DNA of 64,000 nt from Mesaphorura yosii (GCA_009869945.1 WIXG01000313.1:29076-93075); one strand, 5' to 3'; shown: positions 10,600 through 21,844, counted from the stretch's first letter. The notes: a model not told the origin generated them from the sequence alone. A program made the numbers and translations.

Positions 10600-11420
10600 T
10601 TCTGAGACGGAGATGGAAGTTTTGCTTCCACTTCCAGCGTTCGCAGGAGCAGAATGATGGTGGATTAAATGAAAGTTTTTCAAAAGCACGGGCGGAGAAC
10701 TTTAACAAATAGGGCACATTTGAAGATTGCAGAGGATCGACCACGGCGGTGGCACGACGAAGATTTTTCCCCTTTGCTAAAATTAAATTCTGGAGCGAGC
10801 TGCCTCTCAGCCGTTCGCGCTCCGTCCCAGTCAAAGCGTACCAGTGTCGTCCGCCCCGCCACAAATCTAGACTCTCACTGGCACGCGTACGCCCACGTCT
10901 GCGTCATCCTCCGAGATTGTGTATAGCTGCAGGTTGTAACGCATGAAAGTTCTGACAGGCAGGACGAGCGCCCTCTGCCCAGCGGCTATGAGGAAAGTCG
11001 CCTCTTTTGGCCTGACCGAAAGCAGAGCGCCGTTGTCTTCGAACAAAGTCGTGTCGTGGGCCGATATCCGGGGCGATGAGCAGGTGAACGTTGTGGAATC
11101 TCGACTCCCAATCGTGTGAAGGGATGACGCTGTAGTCGAGGCTGGTCCCCATTTCCTTGGGGGCAAGACGACTGAGGTTGTGCACCGTTCACTGCTACCC
11201 ATGCTCTTTCGGTTGGAGAACGCGTTCGGAAAGCTCGACGTCGAAATAATGAACGAGGTGAAATGTGCAGTGGGAAAGCTGCTCCAGGCCAAGATCGAAA
11301 GCAGCATTGCTGCTGCTGACGGTTTTGTAAAGAAACAAGGCGAGAATTGAGATTTCAACAAACGCAGATGAGAATGACGCTATTCTTGGTATTTGTAATG
11401 AAGGAACCGGCCGAAACCGG
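10600..11420 (-). pseudogene. Ionotropic-receptor N-terminal fragment, decayed
   Basis: Minus-strand segments match the N-terminal region of the receptors at 29.3-31.2 and 35.8-37.7 kb in order but in several frames. AAFDLGLEQLSHCTFHLV corresponds to VDLNLQSKTHCTFHMV, LSERVLQ to LSERILN, HDWESRFHNVHLLI to YDWESRFCNVHLII, and RTFMRYNLQLYTI to RPANYLTYNLQHYVI. A weaker match, GKNLRRATAVVDPLQ, corresponds to GRNFAGGPVTVFHPQ. The start codon is not evident, and the ligand-binding lobes and membrane helices are absent. It is a truncated, frameshifted copy about 18 kb from the intact pair. Confidence 0.75.
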
Positions 11421-11782
11421 AAAAGCTTAAGTTTTAATTGCGAGTGGAGCCCCAGGAACTTCATCTCAATTTCTGAACGAACGATATGACCTTGACCCAC
11501 ACGAACGCTTACACCGAAGTACTCTTGCCGTGATATCAGAATTACTCATACTCATCACTTCTACTGCACGTGTCATCTGCGTCCGCTATCCATCTCTCTG
11601 CAAGCGAATCTTCCTCGACCCTGCAAGGACCCCTGCCACTGAAACTCTCCTCAAAGTCTCCTACTCACGCAGGGAATTGTCCCTGCCTTCTTCCCGCCTT
11701 GCCGGGGCCTGCGGTCGAATCTGGCCTTGTCTTCCACCCATCAAATATATTCTAAATACATAACGTACGTATGTACGTATGA
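11421..11782. other. Intergenic
   Basis: No gene recognised. A short palindromic ACGTACGTATGTACGTATG run at about 11763-11781 sits directly before the LINE fragment. Confidence 0.4.
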
Positions 11783-12061
11783 CTAAAGACGCCGCGAAGC
11801 GGAAGCGGAAGAAATACGAGTATCTGGGTGAGCGCCACCAGTTTGTGCCTGTTGCTGTGGAGACACCTGGCGTGTGAGCCCCAGAGGGACTTGGTTTTTT
11901 TGAGAGAGGTTGGTGTTCGTGTGGCGGCGGTCCAGGGGGAAAAGCGTGTTTCGGCTTTCCTCCTGCAGCGCTTGTCAATGGCTGTGCAGAGGGGTAATGT
12001 GGCAGCGGCATTGGGAGAGTTGCCTCGTGGTAATAGATTTGAAGAGATTTTCCTTCTGTAA
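11783..12061 (+). mobile_element. 3' fragment of a non-LTR retrotransposon ORF
   Basis: The frame begins AAKRKRKKYEYLGERHQFVPVAVETPG, with FVPVAVET; after an in-frame TGA and a one-base shift it continues REVGVRVAAVQGEKRVSAFL, then LQRLSMAVQRGNVAAALG. This string of words is typical of the extreme C terminus of invertebrate non-LTR (LINE) reverse transcriptases. The rest of the element is missing, as expected of 5'-truncated LINE insertions. A TAA ends the frame at 12061. Confidence 0.7.
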
Positions 12062-12235
12062 TGAATTTCTGGTCTTAGCTTTTGGCTTTACTTTTAATGA
12101 TTTTAATGCCGACATGGCACTTTATTTTATCTTTTGCGGCTTAGTTTTTTACTTTTTCTTGATTTTAGGGTGTTAAACTCTGGACTAATTAAGGAGAGAA
12201 ATCAACTTATAATACACATACAAGCAACCATTATT

Positions 12236-14156
12236 TTAAAATCTGGACACTTGTGTTTCAAGGAACGTCCCTTCAGGGACCGCTGTCGCTGCCAGGTAAC
12301 GCCACAACTCTGTTCGCAGTTCCGTAAACCTTGGCCGCATTTTGTGATCAAAGCTCCAGCATCTCTTCATGATAGTGTACCTGAAACCATTAACAAGTAA
12401 TAAATATCTGATGACCTTTCTTAACTCAAGATAAGATTAGATTCATGGTCATGGTCACGCGTACATGTCATCTGGGGCCACTTCAGGTTTCCCTAGAATG
12501 AAGCCATAGCCCTTGATCCGATGCTCCTCCAGCTTTTGTAGGTACTTGGTCACATTTGGAATCTCCGCAAAAGGTTCTTGGGCGAAGCTGTAAATCTCCC
12601 ACAAAGTCACGCCAAAGGACCACACATCGGAGGCTGTCGAGTAGCACCTCGCCGTCAGAGCCTCTGGCGGCAACCACCTCCAAGCAACTTCCTTCCCATT
12701 CGTCCTCATGTAATTCACGTCCCCGTACAGCTTCCTCGACAGACCAAAATCGGTCAATTTGACTACTGTCCTTTCCTTGAGCAGTACGTTTCTGGCCGCC
12801 AGGTCACCGTGTATCACTTTCCTCGCCGACAAGTATTCCATCGCGTCCGCCAGTTGTAGCGACCAAGTCAGCATCAACCCCGGAGACAGGGTCTCGTTTC
12901 CAACGAACCGATCTCGAGTGGGTGTGTACTTGCCTTCTTTTAAGATTTCATTATCTTGGATTCCTGTCAAGAGGTCTTCAGGGCGGAGGGACCCGTGCTC
13001 TGTCAAATACTTGTGGATGTTCCCCAGGGGACATTGCTCCACAACCAAGTACAGAGTGCCTGCAGGATCCAGATGCACCCCAAACATGCCAATCACGTGC
13101 GGATGCGGCAGATGGTGGAGATGCGCCAACACCTTCAGTTCGTCCTGCAACACCACCGGGTCCACGCCATCCTTCACTGTTTTGAAGGCGACCTCCTCAT
13201 TTCGGTACCTGCCTGGGCGCACCACCGCGAAATGTCCTTCACCCAGTACTTTCTCGGGGGAAGAATTGAGTATAACGTCCTGAGGTACCAGTTTGTATTG
13301 TGCAACCAGGCACGGCCCACTGCCCCATCTCTTGCACCTTCTCGCAAGGACAAAGACCAAAAGACATAACACAGCACCAAGAATTGCAAGAGTGATCAGG
13401 AACAGTTTGCTGGATTCAGCGATGACCCAGTGCGCAGTTGCATGAAGGGTCCCGTCGAGTGGACACCCTGCGAGATAGGCGGTGTTGTTGCGTCCTTTGC
13501 AAAAGTACCTGTAATGCCACCAAGGAGCGAGACTCCCGTTGCGAGCAACAATCAATTGTACGCACCGCACAACATCGGTGAGGTCCTCTCCTCGCAACCC
13601 TGCAAGACGGACGGAGGAAATGGTTTGCTAATTTGTGCAAAACTGATTAAAAATTATTATGAATAAATTCCAATTCGTAAGATCGGTCGTCCTAACCGCA
13701 AAAAGTTACAAAGCATTTTGAGTAATAATTTTTAGTGAGTAATAATGAAAGCATTTGTGGTTACTTGAGCAAGGGACGCTACATGAGCTGGTGTTTGGGT
13801 GCGGGTGGAACTCGTCTGAGCAATGCCATCTGCTGCTTAGCACAAACAGCCCATTCTCCGTTGAGTTCGTGGATAAGATTTTGTACCGGGAGCTATTGAA
13901 CGAACTTGCCCAGGACGCCACACAAACCCCTGTCACACAAATACAAAATACAAATGGCAGTAAAATTCCAGGGTTAGGCTACGTTGAATCGAATTCGACT
14001 TTACGCACAGTCCCCCAACTCCGAGTAAGGGATATTGTGCTTCTCGAGCAGAACACGCGCCAGTTCGCAGCGCTCAAAAACTTTGGAGTAGCTGGAGAGC
14101 GCCAGGAAGAGCAGCAGGCCGCTGACGTAGGCGCAAAGAATTCGGGGCGGTGACAT
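12236..14156 (-). CDS. Lysozyme-ectodomain receptor tyrosine kinase
   Basis: Four exons (14156-14009, 13929-13765, 13599-12465, 12380-12236) join in frame to 530 residues. Residues 1-24 are a signal peptide. Residues 25-150 are a complete C-type lysozyme domain: it opens KVFERCELAR, reads LGDWVC across the first intron, and has all eight cysteines (30, 52, 86, 99, 103, 117, 138, 150). The catalytic Glu35 equivalent is Ala57 (ASSFN) and Asp52 is Glu74 (STENGLF), so it should not hydrolyse peptidoglycan. A transmembrane helix spans about 169-190. The kinase (about 216-520) has GEGHFAVV, VAFK Lys244, Glu258, HGDLAARN (Asp370; the usual Arg of HRD is Gly), DFG at 388, WRWLPPEAL and a C-lobe CW..RPRF in the last exon. 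The first donor is GTGCGT, the weakest part of the model. STAT lies upstream on the same strand. Likely role: glycan-sensing receptor (inference). Confidence 0.88.
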
Positions 14157-15094
14157 GACATTTGTCAATGTCCCGCCCTGACTCTTCCAATGAAATGAAT
14201 GCAGAGCTGGAACTGTGACGCGAGGAGCAACTCACAATTAATTTATCGAATGGTGGAGAATGTCTTGGCTCGACAACTTTGAACGGTGTCGCAGAATCCA
14301 TAAATTGTACGAAACCAGTTTGACAAACAAGGTCGTTAAGACTCATCCAAACAGTTTCGTACTGGTATTTTGCAAGTAAAATGGTTGAAGTAATGCAGTA
14401 ATGAGTTAATCAATTTGTTTGAATTAAAAAAGTCAAGAAAGCGCTACAGGCTATTTCACAATCATTATTATTGTAAGGTAGGACAGGAATGATGCCTTTC
14501 CAGAAGGCTGTTTATTGTAGGCAGCAATTAAAGTTCCCGTTACGTGCTGATGCGTAGGCCCCTAACACGCAGGGTTCAGAATGTCGCTTCCTCTTGATCT
14601 CGGCTCCAATCCCGATACAAGCACAAGTCCCAAAGTTCGCAGGTTTCAAATCACGAAGAACCATCCAAAAATTGGGAAAATGTTCAAAGATGTGGAGGCA
14701 CAACAAAAAAAAACAAGTTATTGAAATCGTTTCTTACAAACGACGCATAAAAGAGAGAACCAAAAAAATTGTCCAAAACACTCACTTACTCTAGCATGTA
14801 AGTAAATAAAAACAAGTTGTCATGTCTTACTGCCGATTCGATTTTTGGGAAAGCAGGGTCTTCAGTTCTGGACAGTTACCCTCTGGATAAATAACCAAGG
14901 CAAGAGTTTCTCCCTTGACAACAAACGAAGAACGTACAAAGAAAGAAGAATATCGAATTTCCTTTGTCTCAAAACCGGGTGTTTAATTTGTAAAGAGGCA
15001 GACGTAGAGTCAAGACGCTCAAACCCCAAAACTTCAGACCCCAGAGAACCCGAATAAGTATACGTATTCTACGTCCGTTTGACCTTCGATGGGT
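14157..15094. other. Intergenic between lysozyme-kinase and STAT
   Basis: Holds the promoter of the lysozyme-kinase gene and the 3' region of STAT. I saw no further gene. Confidence 0.5.
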
Positions 15095-17259
15095 CTAGAT
15101 GTGGCCAGTGGAACCACCTGGAAACAAAAGAGAGAGAAGAACGACTGGCCGATCCTCCATAGGCGCGTATCGCCTGATGACCGGCCCCACTTGCACAGCT
15201 GACGACGGAACCCGAGCAGCTGCCGAGTACCTTGGGTCTTGCAGTATTTCAAGTTGATGGTTTGGGTAGACCCACGATAATTGAACTTGGGGGGCGACAT
15301 TGTCGATTCTCTGAACCAAACTCTTAATTCGTAGATGTTGTTCGGACCAAGGACTCAGGGAGTAGACCCGGGAGTCGGAGTGCTTCCAGGAGACTGTGAC
15401 ACCCTTTTCTGACGATGCAGCCCGGATTAAGATGGTGCCCACCGGGCTACCCTGCAGCAATATATCAACACGTTCTCGTTCGACCCAGCCCAAAACCAGC
15501 CCGTCCTTCCACATTTGATCAAAGTACTGCTCGCCTAGTAGTAAGAACCCGTAAAAGAATTCTGAAAAAGTAAACAGTCCCTCGCTAGACATGGGCTGGC
15601 GGACGAATTGATCGAGGGTGACGCTGCCTCCGACGCAAACGCGCAGCAGTGTGTTGGACAGACACTCCCAGTTAAGCCACGTTAAGGGGCTTCCCATTCG
15701 TGACATTTTGTATCTGTTCAGGCTCTCCAGCAGTTTTTCCTTTGACACAGTCACGCGAGCATCCGCAACACCGTCGCTGTGGCCGTTGAAACGGAAGGCA
15801 GCGTCAGCAAACTGAATAGCCGCCCGGGCCCGATATTTGGATTTTTCCGATTCCTGATCCGAACGGGAGCCGAAGACCAACGGCAGAGACGTCGCAGTGA
15901 GCTGGAAAGACAGCAAAATGAAACTAAATTATTTCTACGCCCAGTTTTTCACGTTTTTTTGGACAAATAAGTTTCCAAACCTTTGCAATTCTCCATCCAT
16001 CCACGAAGACATTCAGCTCGCAGACGAGCAATTTATCGGCGTAGAGGTGCCCCTGCTCTCGTTCGCCCCTTCTGAGCAACACCTTCTCAAATTTCACCAT
16101 TATTGGCGCCTCGTTGTCAACATCGGCACCTTCCTCTGCACCTTGGCCTGGATTTTTCAAAATAACGCAGCCAACGTTCTTGAACCCGTCCGCACAGGAC
16201 AATGATCCGTCGACCTTGCTTGGGCACCCCATAACCTGGTAAAGTTGTTCCCTGTTCACAAGCGACAACATGGGCTCCGTTTCTGGAACGAACCAGGGGT
16301 GCAGCAGGTGCTGAAATTCCATCGTCGGCACCGTCACCTCCGCGTTCGCACTTTTTTCCTCTTGAGTGTACACCAGGAATCTCTTGCAATGAGTTCGGAT
16401 TAGAAAAGTTTCATTGAAAATGTGCTGGAGCAAGATGTCGAGGCTTGCCACCGAGTGGGCGCAGAGTTCAGGGTGCGCCGTGGCAAAACGAAAGAGTGTC
16501 AGCGCATGACTCACGATGCCATTCAGGATCTGTCCGATTTTGTTACACGACGGCCACACCCAAGCAACGCCAGGTGGATCATTTAGGTGTAGGAATGTCC
16601 AGCGGTTGATGATGTGTGTTGTAACCAGTTGCTGGACTCGGGAAAGGCGCGCCACAGCTTCTGTCAACGGATTAACCTGCGTTTCATAAATACTTTTCTT
16701 ATAGTATTGACAAACATATTTAACTTAGTAACTAGCAACACCTGCACAATAAAATACGGTGCCAGGTCGAGTTGGGGCAGCTTCTGCATAAATTCGTCAC
16801 TCCACCGCAATCCAGCCAAAATCTCGTCCTCCGCGGCAATTTGCTCCCCTTCGAACTGAAGCAGCTTCTTGAGAATTTTCCACAATTTCCCCAATCCGGC
16901 GGGGCCAGTGTGCGTCTGTAATTAACAAGCAGGTGATGAGTGGCAGACAACAATTCAGCAACAAAGTTTTACTTTTTTACTGAAAACCTTAGCTTACTTG
17001 GGTAACTTCCGCACCCGCAAGTGACTCTGCGCAGGCGGTTCCTGCGTTATACTCTTCCGTAGGGTCGCTACTACAAACCAATTAGTCAATGCAATGCATA
17101 GGAGCATTGCTGAAGTTTTGATTTTACTCACGCATTCAACACAGCGGCCACTTGTTGGCCTGAGAGGCGTTGTCTGGCGGAGTAGAGAATTCCGTGCTCG
17201 TCCCACAACCTCGTGATAGCGGTGGTCTGAACTTGGTTCAGTTCCTGCAGTCTCTCCAT
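15095..17259 (-). CDS. STAT: STAT transcription factor, short form
   Basis: Cytoplasmic signal transducer activated by tyrosine kinases. Five exons (17259-17132, 17070-16998, 16915-16742, 16676-15981, 15901-15095) give 625 residues with all frames kept. The middle reads as a coiled coil followed by a STAT5-like VTTHIINRW; the DNA-binding region ends with TSLPLVFGSR, like the LSLPVVVIVHG of STATs. Then come the linker and an SH2 domain with ILIRAASSEKGVTVSW, keeping the phosphotyrosine-binding Arg. RRYAP after the SH2 is a candidate phosphorylated tyrosine. The usual N-terminal dimerisation domain (about 130 residues) and a long transactivation tail are absent. A further 5' exon is possible: an acceptor-like TTGGCAG precedes the ATG. 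It is the neighbour, and same-strand companion, of the lysozyme-kinase gene. Confidence 0.88.
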
Positions 17260-17816
17260 GTCGTTGCTTCACTTTCCAGGCTCCACTGCCAACAGAATGA
17301 AAATGACCGTGTTTGAGTTTCGCGAAGCAAAACGCAATTGATTGAAAACCTTCCCAAGTGACCATCTTACATTGGAGTAACAGTAAAGGAAGCCTGAAGT
17401 GAAGCGCCAAGGCCAAAGTGTCATTACATTCGTACTCTTAACTTTAGTAAATAACGAATCAATCAAATGATTTCATTTGACAGTTGATAGTGCTCAACTT
17501 CACTTGAAATTCTTTGTTTTCATTTGAAATGTAGTTGCAGAAACAGGTTTGCAGTCTGGTTGACAAAATGTTTGCAACTGGTTTGTACTCGTGTGCCATC
17601 GCATCATCATTGACCAAAACAGTCAAGGCCACATTAATTTAGACTCTGAAATTGAGAGAGTTCATCTGAAATCCTGAGATCGAAATCAAGGGAAAAGCTG
17701 CCCATTTTATCCAAATTGTCTCTTCAAATGAAACGTATAATTTCATTTCATATGCAGTGTAATCTGCGAACCAGCAGCTTGAACTGCCATGCAGCATGAC
17801 AGAGGAAGACTGCCCA
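17260..17816. other. Intergenic
   Basis: Divergent promoter region between STAT and the cysteine-rich peptide gene. Repeated TTTCATTTGA/TCATTTGAAA words occur around 17465-17530 and 17725-17750. I did not find a clear TTCNNNGAA STAT site by eye, but the near-palindromic repeats deserve a motif search. Confidence 0.4.
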
Positions 17817-17850
17817 TATAAACAGGGTCAGGGGTCCAGGCATCATCAGT
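17817..17850 (+). promoter_or_regulatory. Core promoter: TATAAA and TCAGT initiator
   Basis: TATAAA at 17817-17822 and TCAGT at 17846-17850, with the initiator A 31 bp downstream of the TATA start. This is the classic arthropod spacing for a strongly inducible gene. It lies 100 bp upstream of the cysteine-rich peptide ATG. Confidence 0.75.
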
Positions 17851-17947
17851 CGCCATTTGCCACTCGACAAAGCTCACTTCAATCAACCCAAATTAAAGCA
17901 CATCCTCGATATTTTGCATCTTCTGCAATAAGTGAAACACAAGGAAA

Positions 17948-18323
17948 ATGAAGGGCTCTGCTGTTCTCGGGTTGCTCCTTTTGTTGGTGGTCTGTGCCAC
18001 CTTTGTCGCCGTCGAGGGTAAGTCAATTATTTTCAAATATTTTATAATTAACCACGAGTCAAGTTGGAATCCATGCCATTTTGTGTATCCTTTTCAATTG
18101 GTCAGGACGTTATAACTGTATTGACTTCGCCAACAATCGAGGTGGAATCATTTGCAAAGACAAGCCAGCTGCATGCCCTGCGGGATACGAGGCCAAGTAT
18201 TATCAAGCCGGTGGCCATTACCCCTGCAGCGTAGGGCAAAGGTGATTTTTGGACACTCTGTGTGATAACTTGATTTAACAACCAACTGATTTCGTTGATT
18301 TAAGATGCTGTGGTCCGCTTTAA
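17948..18323 (+). CDS. Small secreted cysteine-rich peptide
   Basis: Three exons (17948-18017, 18106-18241, 18305-18323) encode 74 residues. A signal peptide (LLLLLVVCATFVAVEG) is followed by a mature chain of about 50 residues with six cysteines; the last two are adjacent, close to the C terminus. The spacing and the glycine-rich middle recall host-defence peptides of arthropods, but I do not recognise the family; a structural or toxin-like role is equally compatible. The first and third exons are too short to stand out as ORFs. The upstream TATA/TCAGT promoter and the STAT gene next door suggest, without proving, an inducible defence product. Confidence 0.75.
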
Positions 18324-18806
18324 CCAAATGCCGAAGCCAATCCAGCTAACCTGATGAAACCTGATCCGTTGACGAAGGCCCGTGACCCGGAGAAAATCCT
18401 GCTCAACACGTTTTCTATACAATTAATTAAATACGGCTTGAATTCAGAAATTGAAAAGTAATCAAAATGTCCAATATTGGCATAGTAGAAATAATACGAA
18501 ATTAATTTCTGTCTTTGATTTCTGCGTTATTCGAAATTTGAATTAAAATTAAAATGTTACTCAGTGATAGGATTCGTCGTCCTTCATCTCGTTTTCCTGC
18601 ATTATTTCATGCTATAGCAGCTCAGAGGGCTCTCGCCCTCAGAGCAAGCTCCAGGAAATAACAACCCCACGATGGCACGATGTTCAAATTCCTGTTGAAT
18701 GTTGAAAGTCAAGAATATATTCAACTGAACTAAATGAGGTCGAACCCTCCAGAAACTTGAGGATCGTTGGCAGTTCTGGATAATTGATGTGAACTTTATC
18801 GATTGG
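18324..18806. other. Intergenic
   Basis: No gene seen; 3' region of the peptide gene. Confidence 0.4.
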
Positions 18807-19863
18807 ATGGACGTGAGACAGAAATTATTCAAGACAATTTCTGTGTTCGCGCTTGTAGCATTAGCGGCTATTAGCGGGCTATTAGCGGGTTACTCAGCAA
18901 CTCAACACGGCCAGCTACCGACGAGAAATCCACTCAAGTGTACAGGAAATCGCTCTAATGGAAATGTAGATGTATTACCCGGGCACAGACATGAGTCTGA
19001 CGACAATCTCGAGGATTGTCCCATTATTTCCTTCCTTTAGTTGTCTCTGTATCAAGGCGAATCGAATCCGTTTCGAATCCTGGGAATGGGCTTTAAGTGT
19101 GGGTGGAGCTGCAGGAGGGGCCACTGGCCTGTGCTTTCATATTCACGCGTTTCGGTGCTTTCCGTATCTCCCGTCAGTGCTGAATCGGGCACGGCATCGG
19201 CATCGGGTAAACCGCATGCACGGACGATAACATGGCTCTGGTTACTCTGGTCATTTTCATATCCTATTTTTTCTGGCTGAAAGTTTTTTCTTATCGACGA
19301 TAGTTTTACCCCCGCCGCTCTTGGCCCTCTGTGAGAGGATGGGGTTGGGCGTCTTTAAAGTCCTTCTGCGTGCGTTGGAAGCCTTCGTCGGGGAAGTGGG
19401 CTCCTACGCCACGCTCGCGTGTGTTATGCAATTCATCGTCCTCACCGAAGTCATTGTCTACGTTTTGTACATGTCCACGTTGACCACCATCTTACCTTTC
19501 TCTCCTCGCGCACGGCTTGCGGACCTACCAACAGAGACATCCTGCTCATGGGAAAAGAAGAATGGAGCGCCCCCGAGTGGTCAAACATCTGCAGCTCCTT
19601 TACGCGATCCTCAGCCAAGACTGTGTCTCGTCACAAGAACTCTTCTACTTTATGTGTTTTCTAAACTTTAGTTTGATTATCGAGTTTTTCGTGGGAGTCA
19701 GCCTATTGAAGACTACAGGAGATGGCGTACTTGCTGTCACAGCTGCGCTCTTCATCCTGCCCTTTGTATTACTTCGAGGCGCTGACCGCGAGCAAGTTGA
19801 GGAACGTCATACAAACGTCTACCGGTTTCAAGAATTGTTGCAAAAAGTACGAGGCTTTCGCTG
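18807..19863 (+). pseudogene. Gustatory-receptor-like multi-pass protein, frameshifted
   Basis: Hydrophobic segments appear in order but in all three frames: KTISVFALVALAAISGLLAG, then GSYATLACVMQFIVLTEVIV, then VKHLQLLYAILSQDCVSSQE running into LFYFMCFLNFSLIIEFFVGV, then AVTAALFILPFVLL. The LQLLYAILSQDC...LFYFMCFLNFSL block resembles the region before the last helices of arthropod gustatory receptors. Stops and frame changes between the pieces cannot all be explained by introns. I call it a chemoreceptor pseudogene with modest confidence. Confidence 0.4.
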
Positions 19864-20122
19864 AATACTGCTTACCCTTGCACTTCCTGTATCTTGACTC
19901 TAAACAGTCAAACGTTTCTGTACATCACGAAGAACGTCTCTCTGAATCTTCTTACATTGCTCTTAAATTTTTGAGTTTCGCATTGTTTCTGAACTAATCA
20001 AATCGGTAATACAATACTCCACTTCCATATATTTCCACTTTTAATAACACTAAATTACATTTCTCCCCGCAATTAAAAAGTGATGAGGACGAAGTTTTAA
20101 TATATTCAATATCGTGTTAGTA

Positions 20123-21844
20123 TCATTTAGTGAATATCTCTTGAATCTCATCGAGGCTTTTTCCTTTCGTCTCCGGAACTGTGAAGTAGATCGAGACGAA
20201 TCCGAGAACGCAGCAGATCGCGTAAATCCAGAAACACCAGGCGATGCCCAACGAGCCTGCGATGCTCGCAAACGTCTTCGTGACGACGAACGCACAGAGC
20301 CAAACAAGGCAGACGGCGACGGCCGAGCAAACTCCTTTGATATTTGGTGCCAGGAGCTCGCCAAGCATTGTCCAGCTGAGTGGACCGATTCCGAGCGAGA
20401 AGGCGGAAATAAAAACGACGAGGCAGACGACTGGGAGCCAGGCGAGGCTATCCGTCACCGCCACGTGAGTGCCTTCGCCAACGCCATCTTCTTTCAAATG
20501 GAAGTACACGCCAAGCACCAGCAGCGGGAGCGCCATGAACACCTGCCCGACGAGCAGAAGAATTCGCCGGCCGGCGCGATCCACAAAAATCCCGGACACG
20601 ATGGTCGCCAACACTTGGACCACTCCAACGACGATGGAGCACAGATTTGAATTCATCTCCGAGCCCGACGCCCGGAAGATGCTGCCAATGTAGAAGATGA
20701 CTCCGTTGTACCCGGAAATCTGTTCGAAAATCATGAGCGAGAGGACGATGGCGATTGGCTTGAGAATCCGGGCGGTAAAAAGCGACTCCAGTCGGAGCTT
20801 GGCTGCGTTGGCGTTTGCGTTTTCTTGGAGACTTGCTTCAAGCTAAAATTGCAAATTAAATTGGAGCGAATCAGCATAATTTTCATTTGTAATTTAAAAT
20901 TTGGCAAACCTTTGCCAATTCCGCTTGCGCCGCCAGCTCGTTCGTCGTCTCGTCTTTCCGTCGCCGAAGCCAACGCATGGCCTTCATTGCTTGATCATTT
21001 CGCCCTCTGATCACGAGGAATCGCGGAGATTCATGCACCAAGACGAGGCAAGCCAGCGCTAGGCCTGGCACCACCGCTGAAATGAGGGCCAGCTGATCCC
21101 ACGACACGTACGCTCCGACGGCGTACGTAAAGAGAATCCCAAGCACAAGCATGATTTGAAACATGTTGCCCATTGCCCCACGAATCGAATCCTCCGCCGT
21201 CTCGGCAATGTAAATCGGCGCAGCGAGCGAGAATACTCCGCCACAAAATCCTGGGAGGGCAAACAAAAAGACAACATGCAATTGCATACGCCACAACCAC
21301 AGCCAGCTCGAGCCTGAAAATTGTTACCAGTCACGACCCGCCCGGTGATGATCAAACCGACACTTCGCCCCGCAAATCCAATCAAAATCCAACCGGAGAT
21401 GAAAGGCAGGCTTATTAGGGCCATCGTTTTTCGGCGTCCGAAGCGGTCGGCGGCGAACCCGGCGAAAGGGCAAGCGAATAAGGCTCCGAGCTGTAAAGAG
21501 CGATCAGGCTTAAGTAATCTTAGCTAGTTACGGCAACCCACGACACAGATATTAACTTACCACTGCAACTGAACCAATCCATGATTGTTTCTCTTCGGAA
21601 AGCCCGCCAAGCCCTCCACGGCCATGCTGGTATTCAAGCTTGAAGGCCGCCTCCAAATCGGGCAAGGCCGGCGACGTCCAAGCGAGAACGTTTCCAAGTC
21701 CGAAGATTCCAAGCGTGGCTGTGGGAGTGAAAAATATAGACGGCTAATAGGCTCCTATTTTTTGGGGCGCTTACATTGGCACACAGTCAGCGAATTACCT
21801 GAAAATGCAGCCAGAAATTGTCGCCATTGGCTGGTGACGGTCAT
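20123..21844 (-). CDS. SLC2-type sugar transporter (trehalose/glucose facilitator)
   Basis: Twelve-helix major facilitator. Exons 21844-21799, 21718-21561, 21490-21328, 21250-20910 and 20842-20123 give about 475 residues. Family signatures are ADRFGRRK after helix 2, GRVVTG across an intron, PIYIAETA, ESPRFLVIRGR, QISGYNGVIFY, VDRAGRR, LSWTMLGELL and the terminal VPETKGKSLDEIQ. The QISG and PIYIAE forms resemble insect Tret1 trehalose transporters and GLUT6/8 rather than GLUT1-4. The N terminus is short and lacks a dileucine sorting signal that I can see, so plasma-membrane location is likely. The substrate is not determined. Confidence 0.93.

Noticed and set aside
12759-13283. Long ORFs antisense to the lysozyme-kinase gene
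   Set aside because: They are shadows of the kinase coding strand; the minus strand carries clear kinase motifs in continuous frame.
13430-13666. Separate small lysozyme gene ending before the kinase
   Set aside because: The lysozyme C-terminal cysteines (117, 138, 150) are in the same exon and frame as the membrane helix and kinase, so the two cannot be split without breaking that exon.
21314-21327. Intron ending at the nearest acceptor in the sugar transporter
   Set aside because: It would be 14 bp long; the next acceptor at 21251 gives a normal intron and restores GRVVTG.
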